Source: Artemisia argyi (Eukaryota; Streptophyta; Magnoliopsida; Asterales; Asteraceae). From it: 64,000 bases of DNA. Shown one piece after another: positions 1 to 11,645 of this stretch (within the stretch, counting starts at the first letter, position 1; each line of letters starts with the position of its first letter). Below the pieces are notes generated by a model. It was not told the origin of the DNA. It saw only the letters and a list, made by a program, of their open reading frames with translations, and did no database searches. The position numbers and the translations under genes were made by a program. The DNA lies in assembly GCA_030686995.1 (NCBI GenBank), contig CM060695.1:101088871-101152870 (forward strand). Direction: 5' to 3'.

Positions 1-1539
1 AGTATTATACAACCAAGAATGCTTGAATGTTAAAACTCTTTTACTGTTGAAAGTTGTTTGAGACCCGAAGTCTCTCTTTTGAGTTTTAAAATCTGAAGAA
101 GAAGATTTCCATCTAAAGTTGAACCTCATGGGTTCTTTTTGAAGATTTGTTTCTGTGATGAATGGAAAACTTCCGGTATTAGGGATGCCCAAATCAGAAT
201 CATTCTTTTATCGTAGCCAAATCATTCCAGATTTTGAAAATTAGAAAAGTTTAGACAAGTTTGCTTTGGTCTTCACACTTGCTTTACCGGAGTAAAGCGA
301 GAGTGTAGAGTTTGGAAAAATTTTGTTTCTCACCATTTTGAATCCTTTTACCAGTTTTAGCCTTTTAATACATTTAACCCTTTGCCCTCAAAGTATGTTC
401 CGTGAGAAACATTTTGACAATTGTTGAAGTTTAGAATTTCAATGGGATGACATGTACTTGCACACAGAGAAAATGCATCAGGCATAAACAAGTATGCGGA
501 TGAATCAAAAACTCATTCCAAATCTTTGAAAAATGCTCAGAATTCTCAAATTTACGCATAAGATCACAGATTAATTCATTCTTTCACTCGAAATTTCCAA
601 TTATTATCATGGTTTGGGGTTATGATTTGAGACTTTGCACGCATGTTAGCATCAAAATGCAAGAATATTGTACAAACAAATGCCCTAGTAGTAGCAGCAA
701 AGACATCAACATCTTAAACCCTAAATCACATGATTTCAAACCTATGTTGTTTCTAATCGTGCAAACACACCAATCGAGCATTCTTTAGTGTTCTCTAAAG
801 TTATATGAAATAATTAAATAGACTAAACACATAAAAAAGAAATGCCCCGATCGATAATTACATGAACCCTAGTTTCTGATTATGCCTTTTTGACCGTTGA
901 AAACATTTGAAACATTTAGGGAATGATAAGACACCAACAATGAAGAAATTAGAGACTCACAATCAAAAAGAAATCGAGGATAAAAAATCGTTAGTCTGAT
1001 TCGTTGAGGTTTTTAATTATGTGTGAAACTTATGAGAACATTTGTAAAAATATTGATTAGAGCCTGTTTTATTTTCCATGCAAGGTCCTTTTACCTAAGT
1101 TTAAGACTTTTGTGAACTTTACTCATTAAAGGTTAACTACTTTTCCATTTGAAGTCTAAACATGGTTAAATTGGAATCTTTACCGAAAAAAATTTCTTTT
1201 CTCCCCCTCGAATTAGCATTTATTTTGTGAAACATTTTGCACATTTTAATTTGAGAGATCATAGAACTTTTGGAGAATGAGTTTTTAATCCGAATGATGA
1301 AGAAAACATTTTATCCTTGAAGAATAATGATTAGGTGTACAAACTTCATGATTTTGTGAAAAAAATTTCTCCCCCTCAAAACATGTTCCATTTTGACAAT
1401 GTGAAGCAAAATTTGTTATAATGGAGGAACATAGTTTTGAAGATTAGAAGTTTGTACAAGAGAAAGAAGATTCTTTTTGTAGTTTTTGTATTTTCTTTTT
1501 GAGAAAATATTTACAAAAAGAGTTTGATGTTTGACTCTC
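1..1539 (-). other. Copia-A 3' internal non-coding tail
   Basis: This stretch lies downstream of the RNase H stop on the minus strand and has no ORF. It is A/T-rich. Two pyrimidine tracts, CTCCCCCTC at about 1201 and 1371, are polypurine tracts on the element strand. No sequence matching the LTR at 8340-8690 follows either of them, so the 3' LTR must lie left of position 1. Confidence 0.6.
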
Positions 1540-3590
1540 CTATGTTTTAAGAAAATTTTGCAAATCATCTGGAGTCAAACACCACATACCAATTTGGTGA
1601 ACTAAATCAACAAACCTTGATGGAGGTAAAGCCTTTGTAAACAAGTCCGCCAATTGGTATACAGTACCCACAAAATCTAACTCAACTGTACCCTTCTCGG
1701 CATGCTCTTTGATGAAATGGTATCGGAGATCAATGTGTTTGGATTTGCAATGATGAACTGTGTTGCAGGAGATTGCAATAGCACTTTTAGAATCGCAGTA
1801 AATCGGAATCTTGTTGAATAAGTAGCCATAGTCTTTAAGTTGGGATCTCATCCAAATGACTTGAGCGCAACAAGCAGACATAGCTACGTATTCAGATTAT
1901 GTAGATGACAGTGATGTGCAATCCTGCTTCTTTGATTGCCAAGACACAAGTTTATCTCCAAGAATCTGTAAGCCACCTGATGTACTTTTTCTTGAGTCTA
2001 AGCATCATGCATGGTCAGCGTCTGAAAAAGCTATTAGTTCAAAACCAGAATCCTTCGGATACCAGATCCCCAAGTGGATGGTTCCCTTTATGTATCGAAG
2101 GATTCTTTTTGCCTCATTGAGGTGTTTTTCAGTTGGATTATCCTGATAGCGAGAACACATAAACACAGCAAATACAATATCAAGTCTACTAGATGTGAGA
2201 TACATGAGGGACCCAATAATACTACGGTATTTGGTAGGGTCAACTGGAGTCCCATGTAAATCAACATCTAGTTTAGTAGAGTTGGCCATCGGTGTATTCA
2301 TAGTATCACTACTTTGCATACCATGTTTCTTAAAAAACTCAAGAGCATATTTGGACTGATTTAGAAAAATTCCACTGGGTGATTGATGAACTTGTAGTCC
2401 TAGAAAGAACGTAAGTTTACCCATCATGGACATTTCAAAATTATCTGTCATTAATTTTGCAAAATCCATTGAATAATTTTTGTTGGTTGAAGCAAAAATA
2501 ATGTCATCGACATAAACTTGAACAATTAATAAGTCCATCCCGTAGGTTTTTGTAAACAGTGTTGGATCCACCGAGCCTAGAGTAAAATCATTAGCCAACA
2601 GGAATTTAGAAAGTTTGTCATACCACGCCCTGGGGGATTGCTTAAGACCGTAGAGAGACTTTTTAAGCTTGTAGACATGATTGGGACGTTCTGGATCAAC
2701 GAAGCCTTCAGGTTGACTGACATAAACCACTTCTCGAAGTTGACCGTTCAGAAAAGCCGTTTTTACGTCCATTTGGTAAACAATCATATTTCGATGAGCA
2801 GCAAATGCTAAGAACATCCGTACAGCTTCAAGTCTAGCTACAGGAGCAAATGATTCTTCAAAATCGATACCTTCTTCTTGAGAATAACCATATGCTACCA
2901 AGCGTGATTTGTTGCGTATGACTGTGCCTTCTGCATCCAGTTTGTTTTTCCAGATCCATTTTAAACCAATGACGATGATGCCTTCAGGTTTTTCAACCAA
3001 TTCCCAGACTTCTAATCTTTGGAAGGTTTCGAATTCTTCTTGCATAGACTCAATCCAGTTTTCATAAGTCATTGCTTCTTTGACATTCTTGGGTACGGTT
3101 TCACAAACTGTGAGTGCATAAATGCAAGTTTCACCGTCTGTGTGAAGGCGTTGTCTTGTCATGATAGGTGCATCTGGATGGCCAATAATTTGAACTAAGG
3201 GGTGATCTCTAGTCCATTTATGTGTCGAGGGATGAAGTTGATAAGAATCTCGTAAGTGAGCAGGACCCAAATTGCGTGTAGATGACTCAGCAATGTTGGG
3301 GACAGGTTGAGCATTTGCAAATGGATTAACGAATGGTTCTGGGTCATGCTTTGCGGTTTGTGGAACTGATAAAGGTATGGAATCTCCAGCTGATTGTCGT
3401 GAGTTGGACCCGGTTTGTTCGGTTGTTGTAGGTGATGTGACTGGAGGACCGTCTCTTCCAACAGAAGTTGTTGTTTGTTGAGGTGATCAGGTACTTGATG
3501 TTGATCAAGGTTTGCAGCGGAATTTGGTGTGGCCTTAGGTGGACGGTTAATAGGCGTATCATCAAACAATGGAGCAAACAAGGTTTCCAC
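1540..3590 (-). pseudogene. Copia reverse transcriptase / RNase H, broken frame
   Basis: The protein would copy the element RNA in cytoplasmic particles. The first part (3590-about 3230) is the Pro/Gln/His-rich linker beginning METLFAPLFDD that normally joins integrase to RT. After a frameshift the RT domain follows (3270-2005): [40 protein letters not shown] and the catalytic YVDDIIF are all present. The RNase H part (to 1540) keeps [22 protein letters not shown] and [11 protein letters not shown]. Two in-frame stops interrupt it, a TGA just after SDADHA (about 2005) and a TAA at about 1886. The active-site aspartates of RT survive, so decay is recent or slow, but no continuous protein can be made. 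Confidence 0.93.
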
Positions 3591-3639
3591 TTATTTACGA
3601 GAAAGTGACAATGGTTCAGCCGAAGAGACCGGAAAATTA

Positions 3640-3905
3640 AGACGGTTGGTTGCGGGTCCTAAGCCGTGTTGCTCAGAAGCCATTGCTGAAGTGCTTTTAA
3701 ACGGTTGATTACGGGTCCTAAGCTGTTGTGCACAGAAGCCAATGCTGAAGTGCTTTTAAATGGTTGATTACGGGTCCTAAGCTGTTGTGCTCAGAAGCCA
3801 TTGCTGAAGTGCTTTTAAAACGGTTGATTACGGGTCCTAAGCTGTTGTGCTCAGAAGCCAATGCATTAAGCTCGGGTCCGAAACTGATTTGTTCCGAAGC
3901 CATTC
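3640..3905. repeat. 60-bp minisatellite, about 4 units, between gag and RT
   Basis: Units starting near 3648, 3712, 3772 and 3832 share GGGTCCTAAGCTGTTGTGCT, CAGAAGCCATTGCTGAAG and GGTTGATTAC. On the minus strand they partly translate as a roughly 20-residue repeat (ASEHNSLGPVIN...). The array stands where protease and integrase should be. Confidence 0.85.
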
Positions 3906-3984
3906 CTGTTGAATTTGCACTGAAAGAAAGAAGGGACAAGAAAACAGAGAACAAGGATCCCCAAGAGTAACTGGGTTCCAGATG

Positions 3985-6900
3985 TTAGAAGCATAAAGAT
4001 GTAGTGTCAATTATCTTCTTGATACTCGAACACACAATACCGATGGTTTTCATTCTAGCCTCAGGGATAGATGTTGTGGATTTCACATTAGTTTTGGTGC
4101 AAATGTCTAAAATCTTTCCTGTAGGAATCCACTTAAGACCAATTGATTTGAAAATTCTACCCGTGGGTACCCACCTAGTGTTAGATCTAGGAGATGTTTT
4201 CCTTTTAGATGCAGTTGAATGAAATGTGGGAGCATCACTTGGTTGAGAAAACTTACGTCCTATATTGATCCACTTCTTAGGTTTCTGACTTATGAATTTT
4301 GATTCAACGGGTTTGTTTGTCTTAATCGATTGAGCCTTTTCAAGTGAAATTCCTTTTTGAAGATATTTTAAAGCACAAACATCATGATTATTTACGCAAC
4401 TACTCTTAGATACTCGCCAATTCCTATTAGTTTGTTGAGAACTCCTAGGTTTTGGTTTGCTACTACTAGCAGTGTTTAGTACTACAGTGGAAGGCATCAC
4501 TTGAGGTTTTGAACCTAGAATTCCATCCTTTTGAAGTAGCGCCTTTTTCCTAGCCTTTTCTAGATCATAGTTCGTGTACATGTCATATTTTCCATAAGAA
4601 TCTTTACTTTTATTGCTCGTTTTAGACACTGTTTTAGAACTAATCCTAGATGAGCCAGGCATAATCACGTGTTGAGATTTGGCAGACACAGATGCATTTT
4701 CCTTAGGCCAAGAATGTGGAGTGACTGGTTTTGTCAAATTGTTTATCTCAACAACTTGGGAGGCAAACCGAGGTTTTGAAAATTTAGGTCGTTCAGATTT
4801 AAATGCAGTTGGTTGTCTAACCACTGATTGTTTTCTGTTTGTTTGAGAAGGCGGTTTCCCCAAGATTGATGGTTTTGCAAACTTAGTATCCACACTCTTG
4901 CCAGTCAGTCTTCTTAATTTGTTTTGCAATGCAGCATGTGTAAACCCCTTTTCTTGAATTTGACCTTTTAAAAGCTCATTTTCTTTAACTAATGTATCCA
5001 CACGTTTTCTTTGTTCATTCAAAAATTGACCATTGTTGCCCGAATTTAGAGATTCATTTTGCATTTGGAGTTCAAGTGAGATGCAATGTGCCTCTAGTTT
5101 TGAAAAATCTTTATGACACTGGGCAATGGTCTTTTTGAGAAGAAGGTTTTCAGACTCAAGAGTTTGATTTGATGTTTCTGTCATTAGATTATCATGTAAA
5201 GACTCAGACACAGAACGTTTGTCAAGACATTGTACAACATCCTGGTCAACCTCTCCTTCATTACTGAAGTTAGGTTGCTCAGATTGTTGTTTCTCATTTG
5301 CAGGCATAATATGATCAACAGTAGATTGTACCTCAACCGTTTGCTCTTTGTCAAAGTTAGGTTCTGTGTCATAGATGGGTATGACATCTTCCTCATCCAT
5401 CTGTTCTTTGTCAAAGTTGGGTTCTGAGTCATAGGAGGGTCTGATCACTGCATAGTCTGCATCTGTATCATTCCCTAATCTACTGCTGTCATCCTGCTCT
5501 TTTAATTCTGTCCCATTGCTTTCCATGACGACCAAATTAGCATCCAATGCATCAACTTTATGAATTAACTCTTCTTGAATCTGCAACTTCCTCCTTTTTT
5601 CATACTCAAGTCTGTGAACTACTCTTTCAACAATTGACTTTTCAATAGCATCCAGGTGTTGGAGCAATATATCTTTGAAGGTTTGAGCCTCAATTCGAGT
5701 GTATTCTAAAAAATACTCGCTTATCACTTCACAATCGTAATTGATGAAATGTTGAAACTGTTTCTTGAGCACTCTGAAGGCGGCATTGGATTCACTCTCG
5801 TGAAATTCTTCAGTTTCAAGTTGCTTTTCAAGTTGATTCACGTTGTCGAACATTTTAGTAGTGAAAATATCAACTATTTCTCCAAACAGGTCTGGAAATA
5901 CCCATTTGAATCCATACTCGGAACGAGTTTCTACTAAGTCTTTGTCTGAGAGAAGCTTAAGGTGTGAATAAAGTAATCTTAAAGATGTCAGGCGTTTCTC
6001 TTGGTTTAATTTCACAAAAGGATCTTCAGAATCATTAGAATCATACTCTGGGCTTGGAACATTCATGTGAAGATCCTGCATGCTTGCCATTAACATCACA
6101 TCTGTTGTATCGGCTTCCAAATCTGCATATTCATCATCAGATGGAATATCTCCCATGACATTTTGCAAAGCTGCATTGAGATTACCCCCTTCAACTTCCA
6201 TTTGACTAAGTGTGGCATCGTATTCACCATTATCGTCAAAGAGTGGAGTTGAATCATAATCTTGAGCTTCCACATCTGCAATATTTTCCGTATATGCCAG
6301 AAATGCCATGCTTGGTTTGATAAGATCTTCTTCGTCCTTAGTCTCTTCCATTGTGTTAAAGCATTCATAGGTTGAAGTTATCATGCATTTGTCTTTATCA
6401 ATAGACGCTTGTCCAAGCTTCACAAGATTTTGCAGAAGTGATTGCATATGATTATTTAGTGTTGCAAGATGGTACTGTGGAATGAAGATATGCTCAGGTG
6501 TATTTGGAGGAATGAAGAAGAGACCATTTGGAGTGTAGATTAGTGATCCATGATCAACATCTGGAGATGGTGGAGCAGGGAGAATGATCTTCAGTGGATT
6601 CATGCTTAAACAAGATTCAAGAATTTGCTTCATTCTGATGTGATGAAGTTCTTCGGTATGATGCAGAGCTTCAAGATATTTCCACATTTCATAAACACTG
6701 GATTGAAAGTCCATATTCATGTAAATTGAGTTGGGAAGTGCCAATGTTATGAACCATACAGCCTGTTGGTCAGCATCATACTGAGCAAGTTCTGAAGCAT
6801 TCAAATCTGCAGAAGTTTGTAACCTCATAATCCCAGTTGATTCAGCAAGAAATATCATTTTGTATGGACCTTCTCTAATGGATTTAAGCATGAGATCTGC

Positions 6901-7109
6901 AGCAGGACGATAAGTGAGCCATTGAAGAAATCTCCGTTTCCAATAAGTATACGTTCCGGTAGCAACATTGGAGGCCTTGATACATTGCCGAAGAGCAGAA
7001 TATGATCAATGAGGGAGTTGTTGCTTTGTTGTTGATGATACTGTTGCTGATAAGAATATTGGTGAGGAAGGTAGTTGGAAGAAGGTACTTGAGACATTGT
7101 AAATGACAT
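3985..7109 (-). pseudogene. Copia gag-type protein with long acidic/coiled-coil extension
   Basis: This is the structural protein of Copia-A. The start chosen is the ATG at 7109 (MSFTMSQVPSSNYLPHQYS, a Gln/Tyr-rich leader); a frameshift near 6950 moves reading into the 968-codon frame that runs to 3985. The start of that frame (LKSIREGPYKM, NASELAQYDADQQAVWFI, YEMWKYLEALHH) is a degenerate UBN2/gag core. It is followed by an acidic region, a predicted coiled coil around residues 330-650, and a basic tail with KFAKPSILGKP, VVRQPTAFKSERPKFSKP and two W(V/I)PTG(R/K)I repeats. These tail motifs are familiar from Anthemideae Copia proteins (memory). No CCHC zinc knuckle is seen. The ORF ends without protease or integrase. 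Confidence 0.85.
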
Positions 7110-8325
7110 TTCTCTCCCCCTTGATTGTTGCGACGTAATCGAAATAATCAAGCAAATTGTCACACACAAGGTCGAAATATTGAATTCAGATTTTCCCTCC
7201 AAAATTAATTTGAAAAATTTTCTGTTCCAAAATTTTGAAAATCACTATAAAATGCCATTCTAATGTCACAGGAAAATTTTGAGTTTAAAAAATTTTTCCG
7301 CCAAATTTCACCAAAAAAATTTGAATTTTGGCCTAAAAATTTGAATTTTGGGCCAAAATTTTCACTGTTAAACCAAAATTTGAATTTCGCGTAAAAATTG
7401 AACGTTTAATCTCCTGTAAATTTTTTTTTTTTTTTTTTTTTTAGATTTTAGAAGATAGTAAGGAGAGATTTAGAAAGAAAAATTTTAGAAAGAAACTTGT
7501 GTAATTATGGATCTTATAGAAGGTATAGGTGTAATGCCAATTCTCGAAAATTTTGAGTTCTCGAAAAAAATAGTAATTGCGAAACTTATGCTGATTGCGA
7601 AAAATTACTTCTCGAAAAATCAGTGATTTCGAAACTTTTGCTGATTGCGAAAAATTAGTTCTCGAAAAATCAGTGATTTCGAAACTTAAGATATTTTCGA
7701 AAATTTTGAAATTTCGAAAAAAAAACTGAAGATGTTTTCGAGATTGCAAGAGTTTGCGAAAGAAATATGTGATTTCGAAAATTATGATATTTTCGAGAAC
7801 ACAAACTCAAAAGCCAAATTTCGAAATTATACAATTTCGAAACTTATCCAAAAGTCGAAGTAACTTTCTTTCTTGTACAAGAAAGAAAATACTGAGTCCA
7901 CAAAACGAAGTCGATATAGAACACTTTTCAAGAGATCTCGAAACTGTGTATGTAGAAGATTGCGAAATTGTGGCAGAATTTGTTTTCAAAGAAAGTTAAC
8001 CAAAAATTCATTTTTATTTCAAGATTCTTATACTTTTAAGTATAAAATGATGAGATCTTTAAGAAAGTTGAAAACTTTATTAACTTTTTCAAAAATGAAA
8101 AAAAATTCGAAAAATAGTACAACTCTCCAAATCGATTTTTTTTTTTTGATAAAAGTTTGGAACTTTTTGGTTTGTTTTGATTTTTAACACAAGTTTGTAA
8201 GCAAAGATGTGATAAAACCAAGAAACAAACAAGAAAGTACAAAAATTTTAACTAAAATTCAATTTAAAAAACAAGTTTAAGATCAAAATCAATGAAAAAC
8301 AATAACTACACCTTCTTCCGGCGAA
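7110..8325 (-). other. Copia-A leader with TTTCGAAA-rich repeats
   Basis: Untranslated leader between the primer-binding site and gag. It contains a 22-base poly-T (7421-7442), many TTCGAAA/GCGAAA motifs, and a tandem duplication of about 61 bases at 7570-7690 (GCTGATTGCGAAAAATTA, CTCGAAAAATCAGTGATTTC). Short ORFs here have no recognisable content. Confidence 0.7.
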
Positions 8326-8333
8326 TGATACCA
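8326..8333 (-). promoter_or_regulatory. Copia-A primer-binding site (initiator tRNA-Met type)
   Basis: The minus strand reads TGGTATCA here, the core of the Copia PBS complementary to the 3' end of initiator tRNA-Met (usual form TGGTATCAGAGC). Only the first eight bases match; the next bases are TTCGCCGG. Confidence 0.65.
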
Positions 8334-8339
8334 CCTTTT

Positions 8340-8690
8340 AGGTCACACTTTATGTAAACACAAGTATAAGAATGATAGAAAAGAGATGAGAATGAGAGAT
8401 GGTTGATTAAGACAATATGAGAAATAGAAATGAAAGAGTTTTCTTAGAATAATGAAATAACCAACCAAGTATTACATGAGACTAAGGCTTCTATTTATAG
8501 GGAAGGAACTAGGGCAACACTCCCTCTCCTTCCACTATCAATTCGTGTGGGCTTTTAAGCCCATGGACTAAAATGCCTTAAGTCTAGTAAACATGTTACA
8601 TAACATAAATGTAAGTAAATAGTAACTTAAGCAACCTATTATTACAAATGACCGAGACTTGATAAAATAGTGAAAACTATGATCCCAACA
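8340..8690 (-). repeat. Copia-A 5' LTR, about 350 bp
   Basis: The outer edge at 8690 (GATCCCAACA) gives TGTTGGGATC at the start of the LTR on the minus strand. The inner edge beside the PBS is not sharply defined (no clear TG/CA within a few bases), so 8340 is approximate. A TATA box lies inside. Confidence 0.75.
8491..8500 (-). promoter_or_regulatory. TATA box of Copia-A LTR
   Basis: The minus strand reads CTATAAATAG about 190 bases into the LTR, the expected place for the element promoter at the U3/R junction. Confidence 0.6.
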
Positions 8691-8939
8691 CTTGGGTTGA
8701 CTTATCTTTCAAAATAAATGCCTGTGGACTAATTTTGACAAGTTTTGAAACTTGGGGGACTGAAACTGCCAATTATGCAAACTTTGATCGTTTTTCATCT
8801 GTTTTTACTCATTTTGCATCTAAAACATATAAAACACAATCCCTGGGATATTTTTAGTATTCTGATGCCTTTTTTAGTGTTTTTAAAAGTTTTGCAGCTC
8901 AGATTTGACCAAAAATGATGAGTGTTTGAGCACTCATCA
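8691..8939 (-). repeat. Fragment of a long gypsy LTR (same family as 24930-28841)
   Basis: On the minus strand the segment starts TGATGAGTGCTCAAACACTC and continues through the same sequence as the LTRs at 24930 and 32825 and, more closely, the solo LTR ending at 58511 (shared GACAAGTTTTGAAACTTGGG, GATTTGACCAAAAATGATGA). The LTR is cut at 8690 by Copia-A; the rest would lie left of the window. Its terminus at 8939 abuts the Harbinger pseudogene. Confidence 0.85.
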
Positions 8940-8944
8940 TATAA

Positions 8945-9411
8945 CGATAACTTTAAAAAACTTAATAACCTGACGTTCGGCGTGCCATGTTTAAATAGTC
9001 ATCAAATCTATCTGGAGGTTCACCCGTTGCGAGTTGCCGAATGGCCAATGTGCATTTTTGTAACACCGTGAAACTTTTTTCCCCTCGCATCTAGGCCCTC
9101 TTGAAACCATTCGAAATTCGCTTCAACATCAGCAACAACTCTTAAAAACAAGCTTTTATTCATACGAAACCTATCACGAAAAGTATTGTCGGAAAACTTT
9201 GGACGTTCAACGAAATAGTCATTCATAAGGGTTTGTAAAGCTTCTTCAGGAAAACGGGTTACATACTGCCGAGTTTCGGTAGAGCTTGCCGTGTCGCAAT
9301 TGAATCGTACACGGCTAATAAGGTTTGCAGGGTGCTACCGGATGGCAATAGTTCGGACGATTCGGAGGGAATAAATATCGAGTCGGACGAAGAAGAAGAG
9401 GATGAAACCAT
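8945..9411 (-). pseudogene. PIF/Harbinger transposase-like (ALP1-type) 5' fragment
   Basis: From an ATG at 9411 the minus strand reads a Ser-rich start (MVSSSSSSSDSIFIPSE), then, after stops and frameshifts, [40 protein letters not shown] and, in a further frame, [20 protein letters not shown]. This order is typical of the N-terminal half of plant Harbinger nucleases and their domesticated ALP1 relatives. The catalytic DDE region is missing because the gypsy LTR truncates the gene at about 8945. It is a dead fragment. Confidence 0.85.
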
Positions 9412-9485
9412 GGTAAAAATATGTGAATTGGTTAAATATGTGAATTGTATTGTTTGTGTTAAAAATGTATGTGTTTTAGTTTAGT

Positions 9486-9493
9486 ATATATAA
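9486..9493 (-). promoter_or_regulatory. Candidate TATA box upstream of Harbinger fragment
   Basis: TATATATA on the minus strand, about 75 bases upstream of the ATG at 9411, fits a core promoter for the Harbinger ORF. Confidence 0.4.
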
Positions 9494-9606
9494 GGATTTT
9501 TTTTTTCTAGCCCAACGTCTAGCTCCCAACGGTCGAATATTAAAGCTCCAACGTCTATATTTTCTCAAACCGCCGAAGCAAAAAATGCCGCTCAAGCCTT
9601 GCCGTT

Positions 9607-9651
9607 GGCCATACCGCCGAAGTGGCGTCGGTGTTCACCGGCGGTATGGCC
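9607..9651. repeat. Perfect 13-bp inverted repeat upstream of Harbinger fragment
   Basis: GGCCATACCGCCG (9607-9619) and its exact complement (9639-9651) are separated by 19 bases in an unusually GC-rich patch. It lies where the Harbinger element terminus would be expected and may be its subterminal region. Confidence 0.6.
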
Positions 9652-9685
9652 ATGCCGTTTGGTGATGCCGCCCCCACTGCCACCA

Positions 9686-9734
9686 TTCTAAACTTTCAAT
9701 ATTAGTTAGCAGGTCAGGTTTATTTTATTGGGTG

Positions 9735-9818
<84 letters not shown>

Positions 9819-9864
9819 TAAACTTTCAATATTAGTTAGCAGGTCAGGTTTATTTTATTGGGTG

Positions 9865-9911
<47 letters not shown>
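9686..9911. repeat. Duplicated 54-bp unit with (TA)n runs
   Basis: A 54-base unit starting TTCTAAACTTTCAATATTAG and ending GGGTGAATTATATA occurs at 9686-9741 and again at 9816-9870, each followed by a long (TA)n run. This looks like a local duplication of a MITE edge with its microsatellite. Confidence 0.85.
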
Positions 9912-9913
<2 letters not shown>

Positions 9914-10500
9914 ATCACGTGCAGATTTTTAATTTTCGTGCGGACGTACGGACATGACTTTTGAAAAAAAAGTCAAAATCTGACGCAACCTTTCGGGTAC
10001 CAATTGACCATTAAAACGATTTTTTTAATTTTTTTTTCCTTTTAAGAGATCCTTACTATTATTGTCTTCTTTATTTATTTTTTTTTTTTTCAAATTTTTC
10101 TGAGCACTTTTTTTTGTTCTTGATTTTGAGTCCTACCGTGATATTATCGATATTATGAGTCCTACCGTGATATTAACGATTTTACTTAAAAAATTACTTT
10201 GATATCAGTAAAAAAACTTAATATCACTGCTTTTTTGATTAGGATATTAAGAAAAGTTACGTTGATATTAAAAAATTTAACTTTGATAATAGTAAAAAAC
10301 TTAATATCACTAATTTTTTTATTACGATATTAAGAGAAAATTAAGGTGATATTAAAAAAATTAACTTTGATATTAAGAAAGCATGATATTAAGCTTTTTT
10401 ACATGTAAAACAAACAGTGATACAAAAAAAAAAAAAAAAAAAAAAACGGTGATATTAATAAAAAAAATTAATATCATCATTTTAAAAAAAAGTGATATTA
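9912..10500. mobile_element. (TA)n-flanked MITE-like unit X, copy 1
   Basis: A unit bounded on both sides by (TA)n. It begins GGATCACGTGCAGATTTTTA and carries AGTCAAAATCTGACGC and AAAACGATTTTTTT, followed by many GATATTAA repeats. Copy 2 at 11062-11400 shares the AGTCAAAATC(T/A)GACGC, AAAACGATTTTTTT and TGTC(T/C)TCTTTATTT blocks in the same order. There are no coding signals. The family is not identified. Confidence 0.55.

Positions 10501-10575
<75 letters not shown>
10501..10575. repeat. (TA)n microsatellite
   Basis: Uninterrupted TA dinucleotide run of about 75 bases between units X and Y. Confidence 0.98.
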
Positions 10576-10578
<3 letters not shown>

Positions 10579-10986
10579 AGACTTGCTTACGAGAACCATC
10601 TTATCCGCGAGAACTGAGAGAACTATCAAAAACATACATGCACGTCTTTTAAAATAAAATAAAAATACATGCAAATCATCAATAATAGTAAGTATCCACC
10701 TATGTTCTTCAATATCATAATGAATTCATCCTCTTTTTTCACAAAAACCGTACACATGACCGCAATATTTTCGTTGCACACCTTATAAGAACATACATGC
10801 ACACCTTCCAAGAAAAATTTTGTATTTCCGATTTATTATCAAATTCTTTAAAACAATTATGTTTTTTTAAAACATATATGTTGTTTTTCGAACATATGTG
10901 CAAAACTACAATTATTGAAGGCGTGCATGTATGTATTTTGTGGTTCTCTCAGTTCTCGCAGATAAGATGGTTCTCGCAAGAAAGTC

Positions 10987-10990
<4 letters not shown>
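10576..10990. mobile_element. (TA)n-flanked MITE Y with about 50-bp terminal inverted repeats
   Basis: The left end GGGAGACTTGCTTACGAGAA matches the complement of the right end (GTGAGACTTTCTTGCGAGAA), and similarity continues through CCATCTTATCCGCGAGAACT and GAGAGAAC. Further in, ACATACATGCACG is mirrored by CGTGCATGTATGT. The 415-bp unit is non-coding and lies exactly between two TA runs, like the rice Micron elements that insert in (TA)n. Confidence 0.8.

Positions 10991-11061
<71 letters not shown>
10991..11061. repeat. (TA)n microsatellite
   Basis: TA run between MITE Y and the second copy of unit X. Short ORFs encoding Ile-Tyr repeats across it are artefacts. Confidence 0.98.
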
Positions 11062-11064
<3 letters not shown>

Positions 11065-11399
11065 ATTATGTGATATCAAGATATGATCTTGACTTTTTTA
11101 CAAAAGTCAAGATCTGATCTTGACTTTGTCAAGATCAGATATTGACTTTTGTAAAAAAGTCAAAATCAGACGCTAATATCACAATACCTTTAACGATGAA
11201 AACGATTTTTTTGAAGGATTTTTCAACGATTCTTAATTATTTGTTGTCCTCTTTATTTTTCTAATTTTTTTGAATTTTTTTTAGAAAAATAGCTAATATG
11301 ATATTAATGATTTTGAAAAAAGATGGGATATTTACGATCGTGTCACTCCGCCTTTTTCAGATGGTTGACTAGATGGAGGGCTGAGATTCGTCCGTATAG

Positions 11400-11400
<1 letters not shown>
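11062..11400. mobile_element. (TA)n-flanked MITE-like unit X, copy 2
   Basis: Shares ordered blocks with 9912-10500. Near its left side an inverted repeat is visible around 11092-11165: GACTTTTTTACAAAAGTCAA and TTGACTTTTGTAAAAAAGTC are complementary, so this part could form a hairpin. The right end reads GATTCGTCCGTATAGCTAAT before the next TA run. Confidence 0.55.

Positions 11401-11479
<79 letters not shown>
11401..11479. repeat. (TA)n microsatellite
   Basis: TA run of about 78 bases. Confidence 0.98.
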
Positions 11480-11482
<3 letters not shown>

Positions 11483-11645
11483 TGAGGTTCTTTTCAGAAC
11501 CAAAAGAATTGCGAGAACCAATCTAGACCATAGGAGATTTGATCAATGGATATAAAGGATTGTGGCATAAATGTAAATAATTAAAAGTGAAAGGAGGGCA
11601 TTAGTGTAATTTGCATTAACTCCTAAATAAAGCCGTCTCACAACT
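11480..11645. mobile_element. End of another (TA)n-flanked MITE, interrupted
   Basis: Starts GTGTGAGGTTCTTTTCAGAA directly after the TA run, with GCGAGAACCAATCTAGACCA. The CGAGAACCA motif is shared with MITE Y. The unit is cut at 11646 by a CACTA end, so its other terminus is not seen here. Confidence 0.5.

Larger units (their letters stand above)
1..8690 (-). mobile_element. Copia-A, Ty1/copia element lacking protease/integrase, 3' LTR outside window
   Basis: Read on the minus strand the order is 5' LTR (about 8690-8340), primer-binding site (8333-8326), leader, gag (7109-3985), a 60-bp minisatellite, then RT-RNase H (3590-1540) and an A/T-rich tail running off the left edge. The LTR outer edge ends in CCAACA, i.e. 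the element begins TGTTGGGATC, a usual Copia terminus. Protease and integrase, which should lie between gag and RT, are absent, so the copy is non-autonomous. It is inserted in a long gypsy LTR, whose remainder continues at 8691-8939. The gag and RT resemble Copia polyproteins common in Asteraceae (from memory). Confidence 0.9.

Noticed and set aside
10383..11063. ORFs encoding long Ile-Tyr repeats over TA runs (also 63338-63906)
   Set aside because: They are translations of (TA)n microsatellites without start context or other coding signal.
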